From positions 62,001 through 126,000 of the forward strand of contig NZ_JAMOHZ010000001.1 in the NCBI RefSeq assembly GCF_024448715.1: DNA of 64,000 bases, read 5' to 3'. Shown one piece after another: positions 40,776 to 49,777 of this stretch (position 1 is its first letter; every line of letters begins with the position of its first letter). The notes beneath the pieces are model-generated. The model did no database searches, was not told the origin of the DNA, and saw only the letters and a program-made list of their open reading frames with translations. Position numbers and translations under genes: made by a program. The DNA is from Stutzerimonas stutzeri. Its GTDB lineage: Bacteria > Pseudomonadota > Gammaproteobacteria > Pseudomonadales > Pseudomonadaceae.

Positions 40776-41411
40776 ATGAAAAAAATTCTAGCCATACAAG
40801 GCAGCCCGCGCGGCGAACGCTCACATTCGCGGCGCTTGCTCGATCATTTTCTTCAGGCCCTGGCAGCCGAGCAGCGCGACAGTGATATCTCGCGCCGGGA
40901 GGTGGGTCGCATCGTTCTGCCGCCCGTTACCGAGGGCTGGGTTGCGGCCGCCTTTCACGATCCCCGTGAACGCTCGGAGGCGATGCGCGCAGAGCTCGCC
41001 CTCAGTGACGAGTTGGTCGATGAGTTGTTAGCCACGGATCGTCTGGTCATCGCAGCGCCCATGTACAACTTCGGCGTTCCCAGCGGAGTGAAAGCCTGGA
41101 TCGATCAGATTGTCCGTATCGGCCGCACCTTCGATTTCACCCCTGAAGATCCGGCGAGCCAGTACAAGCCACGGGTGCTTGGCAAGCGCGGTTTGATCAT
41201 CACCACTCGCGGAGATCGCGGGTACGGCCCGGATGGCGCGAATGCACGGCTCAATCATGCCGATACCCACCTGCGCGATGTGCTCGGGTTGATCGGCATC
41301 ACCGATGTCGAAGTCGTCGCGGTAGAAAATGATGAGTTCGGCGGAATGGCGTTCGAAGCGTCCTATGCAATGGCGCAACGACGCCTGGCAGAGCTGGCGA
41401 TGGACTTCTGA
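40776..41411 (+). CDS. FMN-dependent NADH-azoreductase / quinone reductase (AzoR family)
   Basis: A 211-residue flavodoxin-fold protein. FMN-binding loops are QGSPRGERSHSRRL at the N-terminus, APMYNFGVPSGVKAWIDQIVR and TTRGDRGYGPDG. Such enzymes reduce quinones and azo compounds with NAD(P)H. GGAG stands upstream of the ATG. Its stop overlaps the start of the SMR gene by one base. A flavin reductase for other electrophiles is an alternative. Confidence 0.88.
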   Translation: MKKILAIQGSPRGERSHSRRLLDHFLQALAAEQRDSDISRREVGRIVLPPVTEGWVAAAFHDPRERSEAMRAELALSDELVDELLATDRLVIAAPMYNFGVPSGVKAWIDQIVRIGRTFDFTPEDPASQYKPRVLGKRGLIITTRGDRGYGPDGANARLNHADTHLRDVLGLIGITDVEVVAVENDEFGGMAFEASYAMAQRRLAELAMDF

Positions 41412-41722
41412 TGGCCAGCGCCTGGTTGTTCCTGTTGTTGGCGGCAGGGTTTGAAGTGCTGTTTGCACTGGCGATGAAATATGCCGACGGCTTCACCCGG
41501 CTCGCTCCCAGCGGGCTGGTGATCGTCGCGGCCAGCGCTGGCATCTACTTTCTGACCTTGGCGTTGCGCGAGCTGCCGGTAAGCGTCGCCTATCCAATCT
41601 GGACCGGTATCGGCACGCTCGGCACGGTGTTGCTGGGCGCCTTGTTGCTGGGCGAGGCGCTGACGCCGGTCAAGCTCGCGTCGGTCGCGCTAATCGTGGC
41701 GGGTATCGCCGGACTCAAGTAG
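41411..41722 (+). CDS. Small multidrug resistance (SMR) transporter, SugE/Gdx-like
   Basis: A 103-residue four-helix membrane protein. The essential membrane glutamate is E15 in LAAGFEVLFALAMKY. The segment LPVSVAYPIWTGIGTLG is nearer to the SugE/Gdx (guanidinium or quaternary ammonium export) subgroup than to EmrE. It functions as a dual-topology dimer in the inner membrane. Coupled to azoreductase by a one-base overlap, so both are likely induced together. There is no room for a guanidine riboswitch directly before it. Confidence 0.87.
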   Translation: MASAWLFLLLAAGFEVLFALAMKYADGFTRLAPSGLVIVAASAGIYFLTLALRELPVSVAYPIWTGIGTLGTVLLGALLLGEALTPVKLASVALIVAGIAGLK

Positions 41723-41741
41723 GGCGCATCGCTGACTGCAC

Positions 41742-42455
41742 TCAAGCGGCAGGTCCGGCAAAGCTGATGCCAGTGCGCGAGGCGGCGGCTCGTATGTGCG
41801 CCTGCATGGCTTTTTGTGCGGTGGACGGCGTGTGGCGCGACAGGGCGCGGAGGATCCTGCGATGTTCCTGCCAGGTTTCCATGGCCCGTTCGGGGCGTAT
41901 GAAAGGCAGCTTCTGGCTTTCCAGGTAGATGTCCGAGCGGCTGGTCAGTATGTCGACGATTGCCTGGTTTCCGGCGGCACGGAGAATCCGGCGGTGGAAA
42001 TCGAAATCCAGTTGCGCTGCAGGTTCGAATGCTTGAGCGCGCAATTCCAGACGCATCGCTTCGACGTTATCGCTCAAGGCGTCCAGTTCGTCCCTGCTCA
42101 GCATCAAAGCGGCGAGACTCGATGCGAAACCCTCCAGAGCAAAGCGCAGCTGGAAGGTGTCCGCTGCTGAAACCTGTGTTGCAAACGGCCATCCCTGAGC
42201 CTGTTCGGCATCGGCGGCGAGGTCTGGCTGGTCCTGAACGAACACGCCTTTGCCAGGCTGGATTCGTACCAGCCCAAGTGCGCTGAGCGAGGAAAGCGCT
42301 TCACGCAGCGAGGCGCGACTGACGCCGAACCGTTCGGCCAGTTCGCGCTGCGAGGGTAGGGCATCCCCGGGTTGATAGGCGTCGTCTTCGATCAGCTGAC
42401 GGATCGAGGCAAACGCATATTCGGGTACTGCTCGGTTGATGGGTTGCATGGGCAA
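41742..42455 (-). CDS. GntR-family regulator, FadR/FCD subfamily
   Basis: A 237-residue regulator with the N-terminal winged helix SQRELAERFGVSRASLREAL followed by PGKGVFV, and a C-terminal helical FCD domain whose histidines (FDFHRRILRAAGN and EHRRIL) fit a metal-binding effector site. The likely start is one of the first two Met codons (42455 or 42449). It is divergent from an amino-acid ABC operon across 235 bases and most likely represses it; the effector is unknown. Confidence 0.9.
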   Translation of the reverse strand: MPMQPINRAVPEYAFASIRQLIEDDAYQPGDALPSQRELAERFGVSRASLREALSSLSALGLVRIQPGKGVFVQDQPDLAADAEQAQGWPFATQVSAADTFQLRFALEGFASSLAALMLSRDELDALSDNVEAMRLELRAQAFEPAAQLDFDFHRRILRAAGNQAIVDILTSRSDIYLESQKLPFIRPERAMETWQEHRRILRALSRHTPSTAQKAMQAHIRAAASRTGISFAGPAA

Positions 42456-42690
42456 GGCTCTAGTCGAGTGCAGCTATTCATTGGGTGGCTTCAACCGCTT
42501 CTATGCATCCCCACGCACCGTAATCGGGCGACACCGCACCGCAAAGGGACGAAACGCAAGCAGGTCGGATCAGAACTGTTCAGACCAGTCGTACCAGTTG
42601 GGGCGTGCCGCCCCCTTACAAGGGACTTGCTGCTCCACTGGCATGACGCGTGCAAAGCCGATGCCGTCTTCCATCCATCGGAGCTCCATC

Positions 42691-43476
42691 ATGCTCAACG
42701 CGACTCGCTCACTGATCACCGCCCTGTGCTTGGGCATCACGCTGGCCAGCGGCGCTGCCGTCGCAGACGGTCTGGAGGACATCACCAAGCGGGGCGTGCT
42801 CAAAGTGGCAGTGCCTCAGGATTTCCCGCCGTTCGGCTCGGTGGGTCCGGACCTGCAGCCGCGCGGCCTGGATATCGATACCGCGCAGCTGCTGGCTGAT
42901 CAGATGGACGTCAAGCTCGAACTGACTGCCGTCAACAGCACCAACCGGATTCCGTTCCTGACCACGGGCAAGGTCGATCTGGTGGTGTCGAGCCTTGGCA
43001 AGAACGCCGAACGCGAGCAGGTGATCGATTTCTCCGATGCCTATGCGCCGTTCTACCTGGGCGTGTTCGGCCCCGAGGAGACTGAGGTGTCGAACCTTGA
43101 GGATCTGGATGGCAAGACCATCAGCATTACCCGTGGCTCCGTTGAAGACATTGAGCTCAGTGCGGCGGCCCCTAAGGGCGCGACCCTGAAGCGCTTCGAA
43201 GACAACAACTCGACCATCGCCGCTTATTTATCCGGACAGGTCGATCTGATTGCCAGCGGCAACGTGGTCATGGCGGCGATCGCCGAGCGTAATCCGAAGC
43301 GCCTGCCGAGCATGAAACTCAATCTGAAGAATTCGCCGACCTATGTCGGGCTGAACAAGAACCAGCCGGCCTTGCTGAAGAAGGTCAATGACATCCTCGC
43401 GGCGGCCAAACAGGACGGCAGCCTGAGTGAAATCAGCGAGAAGTGGCTCAAGCAACCCCTGCCGGCGGACCTGTAA
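42691..43476 (+). CDS. Polar amino-acid ABC transporter, periplasmic binding protein
   Basis: A 261-residue solute-binding protein: signal peptide about 1-26 (LITALCLGITLASGAAVADG), then RGVLKVAVPQDFPPFGSV, GLDIDTAQLLADQM and FLTTGKVDLVVSSLGKN, all typical of family 3 amino-acid binding proteins. The ATG at 42691 follows CGGAGCTCCATC; an upstream in-frame extension lacks a signal sequence. First gene of a four-gene operon with two permeases and an ATPase. The amino acid cannot be named from sequence. Confidence 0.9.
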   Translation: MLNATRSLITALCLGITLASGAAVADGLEDITKRGVLKVAVPQDFPPFGSVGPDLQPRGLDIDTAQLLADQMDVKLELTAVNSTNRIPFLTTGKVDLVVSSLGKNAEREQVIDFSDAYAPFYLGVFGPEETEVSNLEDLDGKTISITRGSVEDIELSAAAPKGATLKRFEDNNSTIAAYLSGQVDLIASGNVVMAAIAERNPKRLPSMKLNLKNSPTYVGLNKNQPALLKKVNDILAAAKQDGSLSEISEKWLKQPLPADL

Positions 43477-43503
43477 GGGCACCACCGGATCTGGAGATCG
43501 ACC

Positions 43504-44169
43504 ATGGCTTATCAGATGGAATTCGGTCCGGTCCTGGCGAACACCGATGTGCTGCTACAAGGCGCGATGTTCACCCTGGGCCTGACCGCCATCGGCACTT
43601 TACTGGGGGTTGGGCTGGGCATCGCAGGCGCGCTGGTGCGCGCCTGGCGGATTCGGCCGTTCAACTACCTGTTCGGCCTGTACGTCGAGCTGATCCGCAA
43701 CACTCCATTCATCGTTCAGCTGTTCTTCATCTTCTTCGGGCTACCTGCGCTGGGGTTGCGCCTCAATGAGTGGGAAGCCGCGGTGCTGGCGATGGTGATC
43801 AACCTGGGCGCCTATTCCACCGAGATCATCCGGGCCGGCATCCAGGCGATTCCCCATGGGCAAATTGAGGCCGCGTCGGCATTGGCGCTGACTCGCATGG
43901 AAACCTTCCGCCATGTGGTGTTGCGTCCGGCGCTGGCCAAAGTCTGGCCGGCCCTGTCGAGCCAGATCATCATCGTCATGCTCGGATCAGCGGTCTGTTC
44001 GCAGATATCCACCGAAGAGCTGACGTTCGCCGCGAATTTCATCCAGTCGCGCAACTTCCGTGCGTTCGAAACTTACCTGGTGACCACCTTGCTGTATCTG
44101 TCGATGGCCATCCTGATCAGGCAACTGCTGGGCTGGATCGGTCGGCGCTACGTCGTGGGAGCGCGCTGA
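43504..44169 (+). CDS. Polar amino-acid ABC transporter permease 1
   Basis: A 221-residue inner-membrane permease of the HisM/HisQ family with about five membrane helices. The family signature VELIRNTPFIVQLFFIFFGLP is present, as is the ATPase-contacting EAA loop (GQIEAASALALTRMETFRHVVLRPAL). It follows the binding-protein gene by 27 bases and overlaps the second permease by one base. Confidence 0.92.
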   Translation: MAYQMEFGPVLANTDVLLQGAMFTLGLTAIGTLLGVGLGIAGALVRAWRIRPFNYLFGLYVELIRNTPFIVQLFFIFFGLPALGLRLNEWEAAVLAMVINLGAYSTEIIRAGIQAIPHGQIEAASALALTRMETFRHVVLRPALAKVWPALSSQIIIVMLGSAVCSQISTEELTFAANFIQSRNFRAFETYLVTTLLYLSMAILIRQLLGWIGRRYVVGAR

Positions 44170-44816
44170 TGGAATTCACCTTCTGGGATATCGCGCGCAA
44201 CCTCTTGGTCGGCCTGCAATGGACCTTGGTGCTGTCACTGGTGGCATTCGTCTGTGGCGGCGTGGTCGGGCTGCTGATAATGCTGGCGCGGATTGCACCG
44301 ATCCGCTGGCTGCGCATCCTGGCTCACGGTTATATCGAGCTGTTTCAGGGCACACCGCTGTTGATGCAACTGTTCATTGTGTTCTTTGGCGTCGCACTGC
44401 TTGGGGTGGAGGTGTCCGCCTGGCTCGCCGCGGCCGTGGCGCTGACGTTGTTCACCAGTGCCTTTCTCGCGGAGATCTGGCGTGGCTGCGTCGAGTCGGT
44501 CTCCCGCGGGCAATGGGAAGCATCCGAATGCCTGGCAATGACCCGGCTGGAAACGCTGCGATATGTCGTGCTGCCTCAGGCATTAAGGATCGCGGTAGCG
44601 CCCACCGTGGGGTTTTCGGTGCAGGTCGTGAAGGGCACGGCCGTCACCTCGATCATCGGGTTCACCGAGCTCACCAAGACCGGCAGCATGCTGGCCAACG
44701 CCACCTTCGAGCCGTTCATGGTCTATGGCCTCGTCGCGCTGGGCTACTTCGCACTCTGCTATCCGCTGTCACTCGCGGCGTATCACCTGGAAAGGAGGCT
44801 GAATGTCACTGCTTAA
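44169..44816 (+). CDS. Polar amino-acid ABC transporter permease 2
   Basis: A 215-residue partner permease with YIELFQGTPLLMQLFIVFFG and the EAA loop GQWEASECLAMTRLETLRYVVLPQAL. The two permeases form the heterodimeric channel. It overlaps the previous gene by one base and the ATPase gene by 14 bases, indicating tight translational coupling. Confidence 0.92.
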   Translation: MEFTFWDIARNLLVGLQWTLVLSLVAFVCGGVVGLLIMLARIAPIRWLRILAHGYIELFQGTPLLMQLFIVFFGVALLGVEVSAWLAAAVALTLFTSAFLAEIWRGCVESVSRGQWEASECLAMTRLETLRYVVLPQALRIAVAPTVGFSVQVVKGTAVTSIIGFTELTKTGSMLANATFEPFMVYGLVALGYFALCYPLSLAAYHLERRLNVTA

Positions 44817-45534
44817 CGTATCGGCGCTGCACAAGTATTACGGCGAGAACCACGTGCTCAAGGGCGTCGATCTGCGAGTCGAGAAGGGCGAGGTGGTGGC
44901 CATCATCGGTCGCAGTGGCTCCGGTAAGAGCACCTTGCTGCGTACGCTCAACGGGCTGGAGACGATCAATGACGGTGTCATCGAAGTCGACGGCGATTAC
45001 CTGGATGCCGCCCGCGCTGACTTGCGCAGCCTGCGGCAGAAAGTCGGCATGGTGTTCCAGCAATTCAACCTTTTCCCTCATTTGACTGCCGGCGAGAACG
45101 TGATGCTGGCAGTCAAGGTGGTGAAAAAGACGCCCCATGCGGAAGCCGAGCGGCTGGCGCGGCAGATGCTGGAGAAGGTCGGGCTGGCGGAGAAATTCGA
45201 TGCCTATCCCGAGCGCCTGTCCGGTGGCCAGCAGCAGCGCGTGGCGATTGCCCGCGCGCTGGCAATGTCACCCAAGGTCCTGCTCTGCGACGAAATCACA
45301 TCGGCGCTGGACCCGGAGCTGGTCAATGAAGTGCTGGCCGTGGTGAAGCAGTTGGCGAGCGAAGGCATGACGTTGGTGATGGTGACCCACGAGATGCGCT
45401 TCGCCCGAGAGGTGGGCAGCAAGCTGGTGTTCATGCATCACGGCAAGGTGCATGAGATGGGTGATCCGCGCGAGCTGTTCGCCAATCCGCAGACAGCCGA
45501 GCTGCAGCAATTTATCGGTTCGGTCAGCCTATAG
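44803..45534 (+). CDS. Polar amino-acid ABC transporter ATPase
   Basis: A 243-residue ATPase with Walker A GRSGSGKST, Q-loop MVFQQFNLFPH, signature LSGGQQQRVAIARAL, Walker B VLLCDEITSALDPE and H-loop MVTHEM. It energises the two preceding permeases. It ends the operon, with the convergent sirtuin gene only 13 bases away. Confidence 0.94.
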   Translation: MSLLNVSALHKYYGENHVLKGVDLRVEKGEVVAIIGRSGSGKSTLLRTLNGLETINDGVIEVDGDYLDAARADLRSLRQKVGMVFQQFNLFPHLTAGENVMLAVKVVKKTPHAEAERLARQMLEKVGLAEKFDAYPERLSGGQQQRVAIARALAMSPKVLLCDEITSALDPELVNEVLAVVKQLASEGMTLVMVTHEMRFAREVGSKLVFMHHGKVHEMGDPRELFANPQTAELQQFIGSVSL

Positions 45535-45547
45535 CGGCGGCGCCTGT

Positions 45548-46315
45548 TCAACGAATCTCGAACGCCTGCGCGACCAATACCGGCAGCTGTTCACCCGCTG
45601 GGCCAGCCAAGGTGTATTCCCGCTCGCGTTGATTGGTCTGGGGCAAGGGATTGACGTGCACGACGACCGCTCCGGCACGCCAGGCAAGCCCGGGGACCTC
45701 TGCTGCGGGATAAACCATGCCGGACGTGCCGACCGAAATCAGCAGGTCGCACGTCTCGGCGGCCTCGAACGCGGCGTTCAGCGCGCCGGCAGGCAGGCTT
45801 TCTCCAAACCAGACGACACCGGGGCGCAACAGCCCATCGCAGGTCGTGCAGGGCGGCGGTTGCACCCGGCGGCCGCCTTCCGGCTCGTTGGGCATGCCCA
45901 ACGGCTGGTTCGGGGACTCGCCACATTTGCAACAGCGCGGCTGATGCAGGCTTCCATGGAGATGGATGACGTTCGTGCTACCGGCGCGCTCATGCAGGTC
46001 ATCGACGTTCTGCGTTATCAGCGTCAGGCGGGGCACATGTAGGGCCAGCTCGGCAATGGCTCGGTGCGCCGGGTTCGGCTGAGCCAGCAGCACCTTCATG
46101 CGTCGCCATTCGTACCAGCCCCAGACCAATTCCGGATCGGTCTGGAAGGCCTCCGTCGTAGCCAGCGAGGTGGCATCGAAGCGCTCCCATAGTCCGGTCA
46201 GTGAATCGCGAAAAGTGGGTATGCCGCTTTCAGCCGAAACGCCGGCGCCGGTAAAAACCACGACGTGATCGGCGCTGCGCAAGGCTTCGATCAGAGGGGC
46301 TGGAATCATCGGCAC
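45548..46315 (-). CDS. NAD-dependent protein deacylase, Sir2 family class III (CobB-like)
   Basis: A 255-residue sirtuin. NAD-binding GAGVSAESGIPTFRD, TQNVDDLHERAG and the catalytic His120 in VIHLHGS are present. Zinc ligands are the pairs in RCCKCGE and PCTTCDG. Y68 and R71 (YEWR) are the Tyr-x-x-Arg pair that gives class III sirtuins desuccinylase/demalonylase activity. It lies just downstream of the photolyase gene (34 bases), in the same direction, and may share its transcript. Confidence 0.92.
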   Translation of the reverse strand: MPMIPAPLIEALRSADHVVVFTGAGVSAESGIPTFRDSLTGLWERFDATSLATTEAFQTDPELVWGWYEWRRMKVLLAQPNPAHRAIAELALHVPRLTLITQNVDDLHERAGSTNVIHLHGSLHQPRCCKCGESPNQPLGMPNEPEGGRRVQPPPCTTCDGLLRPGVVWFGESLPAGALNAAFEAAETCDLLISVGTSGMVYPAAEVPGLAWRAGAVVVHVNPLPQTNQREREYTLAGPAGEQLPVLVAQAFEIR

Positions 46316-46349
46316 GTTCCTGCTGTATGAACAGTGGCGCTAAGGCCGC

Positions 46350-47777
46350 TCATACTGGTTCGCCCAGGTTTTTGAAAGTGGATAGCGCTCGCTCACGGCT
46401 CATCGCCAGGTCGGTGATCGGTTGCGGATATTCGGCGGTGCCAAACAGGTCGGTCTTGGTGGCTGGGTTATGAATGTCGCGGTTGTCCAGCTGTGCGAGT
46501 TCGGGCAGCCATTGCCGCAGGAAGCGGCCCTCAGGGTCAAACTTCGCCGACTGACTGAGCGGATTGAACAGGCGGAAGTACGGTACCGAGTCGGTACCCG
46601 TGGATGCGCTCCATTGCCAGCCGCCATTGTTCGCGGCCAAGTCGCCGTCGATGAGGTGGCGCATGAACCAACGCTCGCCTTCGCGCCAGTCGATCAGCAG
46701 ATTCTTGGTCAGGAACATCGCGACGACCATACGCAGGCGGTTGTGCATCCAGCCGGTGGCTAGTAGCTGACGCATGGCGGCGTCGATGATCGGGAAACCG
46801 GTGCGGCCTTGCTGCCAGGCGGCCAGCTCATCCGGTGCATGGCGCCAAGGCAGCGCCTCGGTCTCACGACGGAATGCGCGACCCATGGAAACCTGCGGAT
46901 AACCAACCAGAATGTGTTTGTAGAATTCCCGCCAGAGCAATTCGTTGATCCAGACAACCGCCCCAGGGTTGCCGCTGTCCAGCTCGCCCAAGTTTGTCCT
47001 CAGCGCAGCGTGCAGGCACTGGCGCGGCGAGATGACGCCAGCCGCCAGGTAGGCGGAAAGCTGGCTGGTACCGGGTTCGGCGGGGAAGTCCCGGCGCAGT
47101 TGGTACTCGGCCAGATCGTCTTCGGCGAATATCGCCAGGCGCTCGCGTGCACACTTTTCGCCAGCAGGCCAGAGCGAGCGCAGGTAGTCGCTGGGCACTG
47201 CGAAACCGTCGACCGCGGTCGGTACCGGATCGCTGGTCAGAGGCAGGGGCGATTGTCGTGCAGGCACGGGCAGGCAGGGCGGTAGGGACTGGCTCAGGCG
47301 TGAATAGCAAACCTTGCGAAATTGGCTGAAAACCTTGAAGCAACCGCCCGACAGCGTCTGCACGCTGCCCGGAGCAAAGAGCAGTTGATCGAGATGGCGG
47401 TGCAGGCTCGCCTTGGTACCTTGAAGCGCCCGACCCACGGCATCGTCACGGCGTTGCTCGTTCACCCCATACTCATCGTTGACGTGCACACTGTCGATTG
47501 CATGTTCGCGGCACAGATCGGCGATGACTGCGGGCACTGCCCTCCAGTCATGAACGATGCGGATCAGCAGCGGCACGTGCAGTTCGGCCAGCCGTGCCGA
47601 GACTTCGCTGAGATTGCGCAGCCAGAAATCCACCTTGCATGCCGCGTCGTCATGAGCAAACCATTGATCGGGCGTGATCAGGAAAAGCGCTATGGTTGGC
47701 CCTGCATTCATTGCGGCCACAAGAGCAGAGTTGTCGGTGACGCGCAGATCAGTGCGCAACCAGAGCAGTTGGTTCAT
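46350..47777 (-). CDS. phrB: Deoxyribodipyrimidine photolyase (class I CPD photolyase)
   Basis: A 475-residue light-driven repair enzyme that splits cyclobutane pyrimidine dimers using FADH-. The N-terminal alpha/beta antenna domain starts LLWLRTDLRVTDN. The FAD-binding helical domain shows GTSQLSAYLAAGVISPRQ, INELLWREFYKHIL, GRTGFPIIDAAMRQL and LIDGDLAANNGGWQWSAS, with the tryptophans used for electron transfer and dimer binding. Its start overlaps the stop of the LitR-type regulator by four bases, so it is coupled to that gene. Probably light-induced through the TGTACA repeats upstream of the operon. Confidence 0.95.
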   Translation of the reverse strand: MNQLLWLRTDLRVTDNSALVAAMNAGPTIALFLITPDQWFAHDDAACKVDFWLRNLSEVSARLAELHVPLLIRIVHDWRAVPAVIADLCREHAIDSVHVNDEYGVNEQRRDDAVGRALQGTKASLHRHLDQLLFAPGSVQTLSGGCFKVFSQFRKVCYSRLSQSLPPCLPVPARQSPLPLTSDPVPTAVDGFAVPSDYLRSLWPAGEKCARERLAIFAEDDLAEYQLRRDFPAEPGTSQLSAYLAAGVISPRQCLHAALRTNLGELDSGNPGAVVWINELLWREFYKHILVGYPQVSMGRAFRRETEALPWRHAPDELAAWQQGRTGFPIIDAAMRQLLATGWMHNRLRMVVAMFLTKNLLIDWREGERWFMRHLIDGDLAANNGGWQWSASTGTDSVPYFRLFNPLSQSAKFDPEGRFLRQWLPELAQLDNRDIHNPATKTDLFGTAEYPQPITDLAMSRERALSTFKNLGEPV

Positions 47778-48724
47778 TCCATATATCCTTTCGGGCCATC
47801 GAGCAGCCGGCTTGCCTGCAGCGCTTCGAGCGCGGTCAGTGGATCATCAGCGAGCATCAGGTCGGGTAGGGCGCTTAACTCGGCCCGGTGAATGCAGGCT
47901 GCCGGGCCAGCAAGCATGACCGGCATGATTCTCTTATGGTCGGCCAGCCGCGGGAGTTGCCGTTGCAGGCGATTGCTATCCAGTGCTTGGCTGGCGTATA
48001 GCAGCAAACCGCGCGGAGCCATCCGCTCTAGCGCCAGCGGTAGCTCAGCGAGCGATACAGGCCATTCGATAATTTCCACCGGACAACCGGCACTGGAGAC
48101 GAGCCAGGCACAGAGCCAAAGACCCGGCTCGAAGCGCTGATCGCACAGACTTACGGCCAGCAGCGGCGCGCCGCTGTGCTGACGATTATCGTGATACAGA
48201 CGCGTACCGAGTTTGGTGCGCAGCCATGAATGAAACAGTGCGCGCTCGAGTTCCGCACCGAAGCGTCTAACCCAGCGCTGCTCGAGGCTCATCATCAGCG
48301 GCAGCAGCAAGTGCTTGCAGAGCGTGCGTGGCGGATAGAGCGCCAGCGCACGGTTGAAGCTTTCGTCGAGCTTTCGCTCGGCCAGTTGGCTGATCGCGCG
48401 AAGCATCTCGTCCTGCAGACTGCCCCACTGGCTGTGCTCGGTCACGCCGATTGGCTGACGCGTCTCCAGCAACTGCTTGACCTGGCTAACCGCGACGCCG
48501 CGATTGAGCCAGCCGACGATGTTTTGAATGCGCTCGATCAGGCTGTCGTCATAGAGCCGATGGCCCTTTGCCGTGCGTCGCGGAACGATCAGACCATAGC
48601 GCCGCTCCCACGCGCGCAAAGTTGCAGGATTTACCCCGGTAAGGCGCGCCACTTCCCGGATCGGAACCCAGCCTTCGGCAGCGGGCGCAGCCATGTCGTC
48701 GTCAAAAATCGGATTCATGTTCAT
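47774..48724 (-). CDS. Class II LitR-type MerR-family regulator (light-response), copy 1
   Basis: A 316-residue regulator. The MerR winged helix is PIREVARLTGVNPATLRAWERRYGL followed by GHRLYDDSLIERI (WERRYG is the LitR/CarH hallmark). The C-terminal part has the layout of a B12-binding regulator but I see neither the DxHxxG cobalamin motif nor the capping-helix residues, as in the cobalamin-independent class II LitR proteins of P. putida (PplR). It is the middle gene of a three-gene operon, overlapping its neighbours by four bases on each side. It probably represses the operon in the dark. A remote cobalamin role is not fully excluded. Confidence 0.85.
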   Translation of the reverse strand: MNMNPIFDDDMAAPAAEGWVPIREVARLTGVNPATLRAWERRYGLIVPRRTAKGHRLYDDSLIERIQNIVGWLNRGVAVSQVKQLLETRQPIGVTEHSQWGSLQDEMLRAISQLAERKLDESFNRALALYPPRTLCKHLLLPLMMSLEQRWVRRFGAELERALFHSWLRTKLGTRLYHDNRQHSGAPLLAVSLCDQRFEPGLWLCAWLVSSAGCPVEIIEWPVSLAELPLALERMAPRGLLLYASQALDSNRLQRQLPRLADHKRIMPVMLAGPAACIHRAELSALPDLMLADDPLTALEALQASRLLDGPKGYME

Positions 48725-49680
48725 ATGCCGTTGCGCAGGCTAAGGTCTTCGGGATGCGGCTGCAGATACGCTTGGTCGGCCACATAGCGATCCGGATGGC
48801 GGCGGAAATGATGTTTGAGCAACGTTAGCGGTACCACCAGCGGCACGGTGCCTTCGCGGTATTGAGTGATAAGACGTTGAAGCTCCTGCTTGTCTTCGCT
48901 GCCGATATCGTTCTTGAGGTAGCCGCTCAGGTGCTGCAGTACGTTGCTATGGGTGCTGCGCGAGGCGGTTTTCTTGAGCGCCGCCATCAACTGGCTGAAA
49001 TAGGACGGGGCGAACTCATCTAACGGCGTATTGCCGATTGTCGCGACCAGCCGACCGAGCGCCTTGTATTGCAGCGGATCGGTTGCCATCAGCTGATATT
49101 TGTAGCGCGAGTGGAAACGAACTACGGCCTTTCGAGTCAGGCCCGCGCTCAGTAGGTGCTGCCATTCGGCGTAGGCGAAGATTCGGGTCAGGAAGTTCTC
49201 TCGCAGCACTGGATCATTGAGCCTGCCGTTCTCTTCGACCGGCAAATCTGGCCGCGCCTCCATTAGTGCGCGGGCGAACAGGCCGGAGCCGCCACCCTCG
49301 GTCGGGTGTCCGTTGGCCTGGTAAACCTTGACCCGCTCCATGCCGCAAGAAGGAGATTTCTGCATGAGGATGTAGCCGCTGATGTCGTCCAGGTCGACGG
49401 CGATGTGCTTGCCATAGGCGGTCAAAGCGTCGCTGACATCCAATTCAGGGTGCACGGTGCCGACGGCTCGAGGGCTGGCCGGATCGCCAACCAGTCGGAT
49501 CGGTTCTCGCGGTGTGCCCAGGCCAATGGCTACTTCAGGGCAGACCGGCACGAACTCGAAATGGCGAGCCAACGTTTCGCTACACAGACGCGACTCCTTG
49601 TGTCCGCCGTTGAAGCGCACCGGGTTGCCGAGCAGGCAGGCGCTAATCCCGACTTTGATGGAGCGTGAGGTATGGGTCAT
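48721..49680 (-). CDS. DUF523-DUF1722 fusion protein (YbgA-like)
   Basis: A 319-residue two-domain protein. The DUF523 part (about 1-155) opens VGISACLLGNPVRFNGGHK and has the cysteine-bearing MQKSPSCGMERVKVY. The DUF1722 (YbgA) part (about 190-300) has FHSRYKYQLMATDP and LVTLLKHHF-like VVPLTLLKHHFRRHPD. Function is unknown, but ybgA-phr adjacency recurs in many bacteria, including E. coli. First gene of the LitR-photolyase operon; promoter and TGTACA repeats lie directly upstream. Confidence 0.9.
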   Translation of the reverse strand: MTHTSRSIKVGISACLLGNPVRFNGGHKESRLCSETLARHFEFVPVCPEVAIGLGTPREPIRLVGDPASPRAVGTVHPELDVSDALTAYGKHIAVDLDDISGYILMQKSPSCGMERVKVYQANGHPTEGGGSGLFARALMEARPDLPVEENGRLNDPVLRENFLTRIFAYAEWQHLLSAGLTRKAVVRFHSRYKYQLMATDPLQYKALGRLVATIGNTPLDEFAPSYFSQLMAALKKTASRSTHSNVLQHLSGYLKNDIGSEDKQELQRLITQYREGTVPLVVPLTLLKHHFRRHPDRYVADQAYLQPHPEDLSLRNGI

Positions 49681-49702
49681 GGATCGGGGCTCAGTGTGAA
49701 CT

Positions 49703-49726
49703 TGTACAGTTGGCGAGAGTTGTACA
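49703..49726. promoter_or_regulatory. LitR-type operator 1 (perfect TGTACA-N12-TGTACA)
   Basis: TGTACA at 49703-49708 and again at 49721-49726, 12 bases apart, 23 bases upstream of the DUF1722 start codon. It would lie in the early transcribed region and could act as a roadblock. The half-site and the spacing match what I recall for PplR of P. putida. Confidence 0.75.
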
Positions 49727-49737
49727 ACAATGTGGCC

Positions 49738-49765
49738 AGCATAAACGCAAGCTTGTACAAGTCAA
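49738..49765 (-). promoter_or_regulatory. Putative promoter of the photolyase operon
   Basis: On the minus strand TTGACT (49760-49765) and TATGCT (49738-49743) are separated by 16 bases, a plausible sigma-70 promoter. A TGTACA (49754-49759) lies within the spacer, so a bound LitR-type protein would occlude RNA polymerase. Confidence 0.5.
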
Positions 49766-49777
49766 CAAGGCTGTAAG
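49754..49777. promoter_or_regulatory. LitR-type operator 2 (TGTACA-N12-TGTAAG)
   Basis: TGTACA at 49754-49759 and a four-of-six match TGTAAG at 49772-49777 with the same 12-base spacing, overlapping the putative promoter of the photolyase operon. Confidence 0.55.

Noticed and set aside
41411..41722. Guanidine riboswitch for the SugE/Gdx-type exporter
   Set aside because: The gene overlaps the azoreductase by one base, leaving no leader, and the 117-base region before the azoreductase shows no recognisable riboswitch fold.
47774..48724. MerR-family gene considered as liuR
   Set aside because: It has the LitR/CarH WERRYG helix-turn-helix and a long B12-regulator-like C-terminus. LiuR is a short MerR protein adjacent to liuA.
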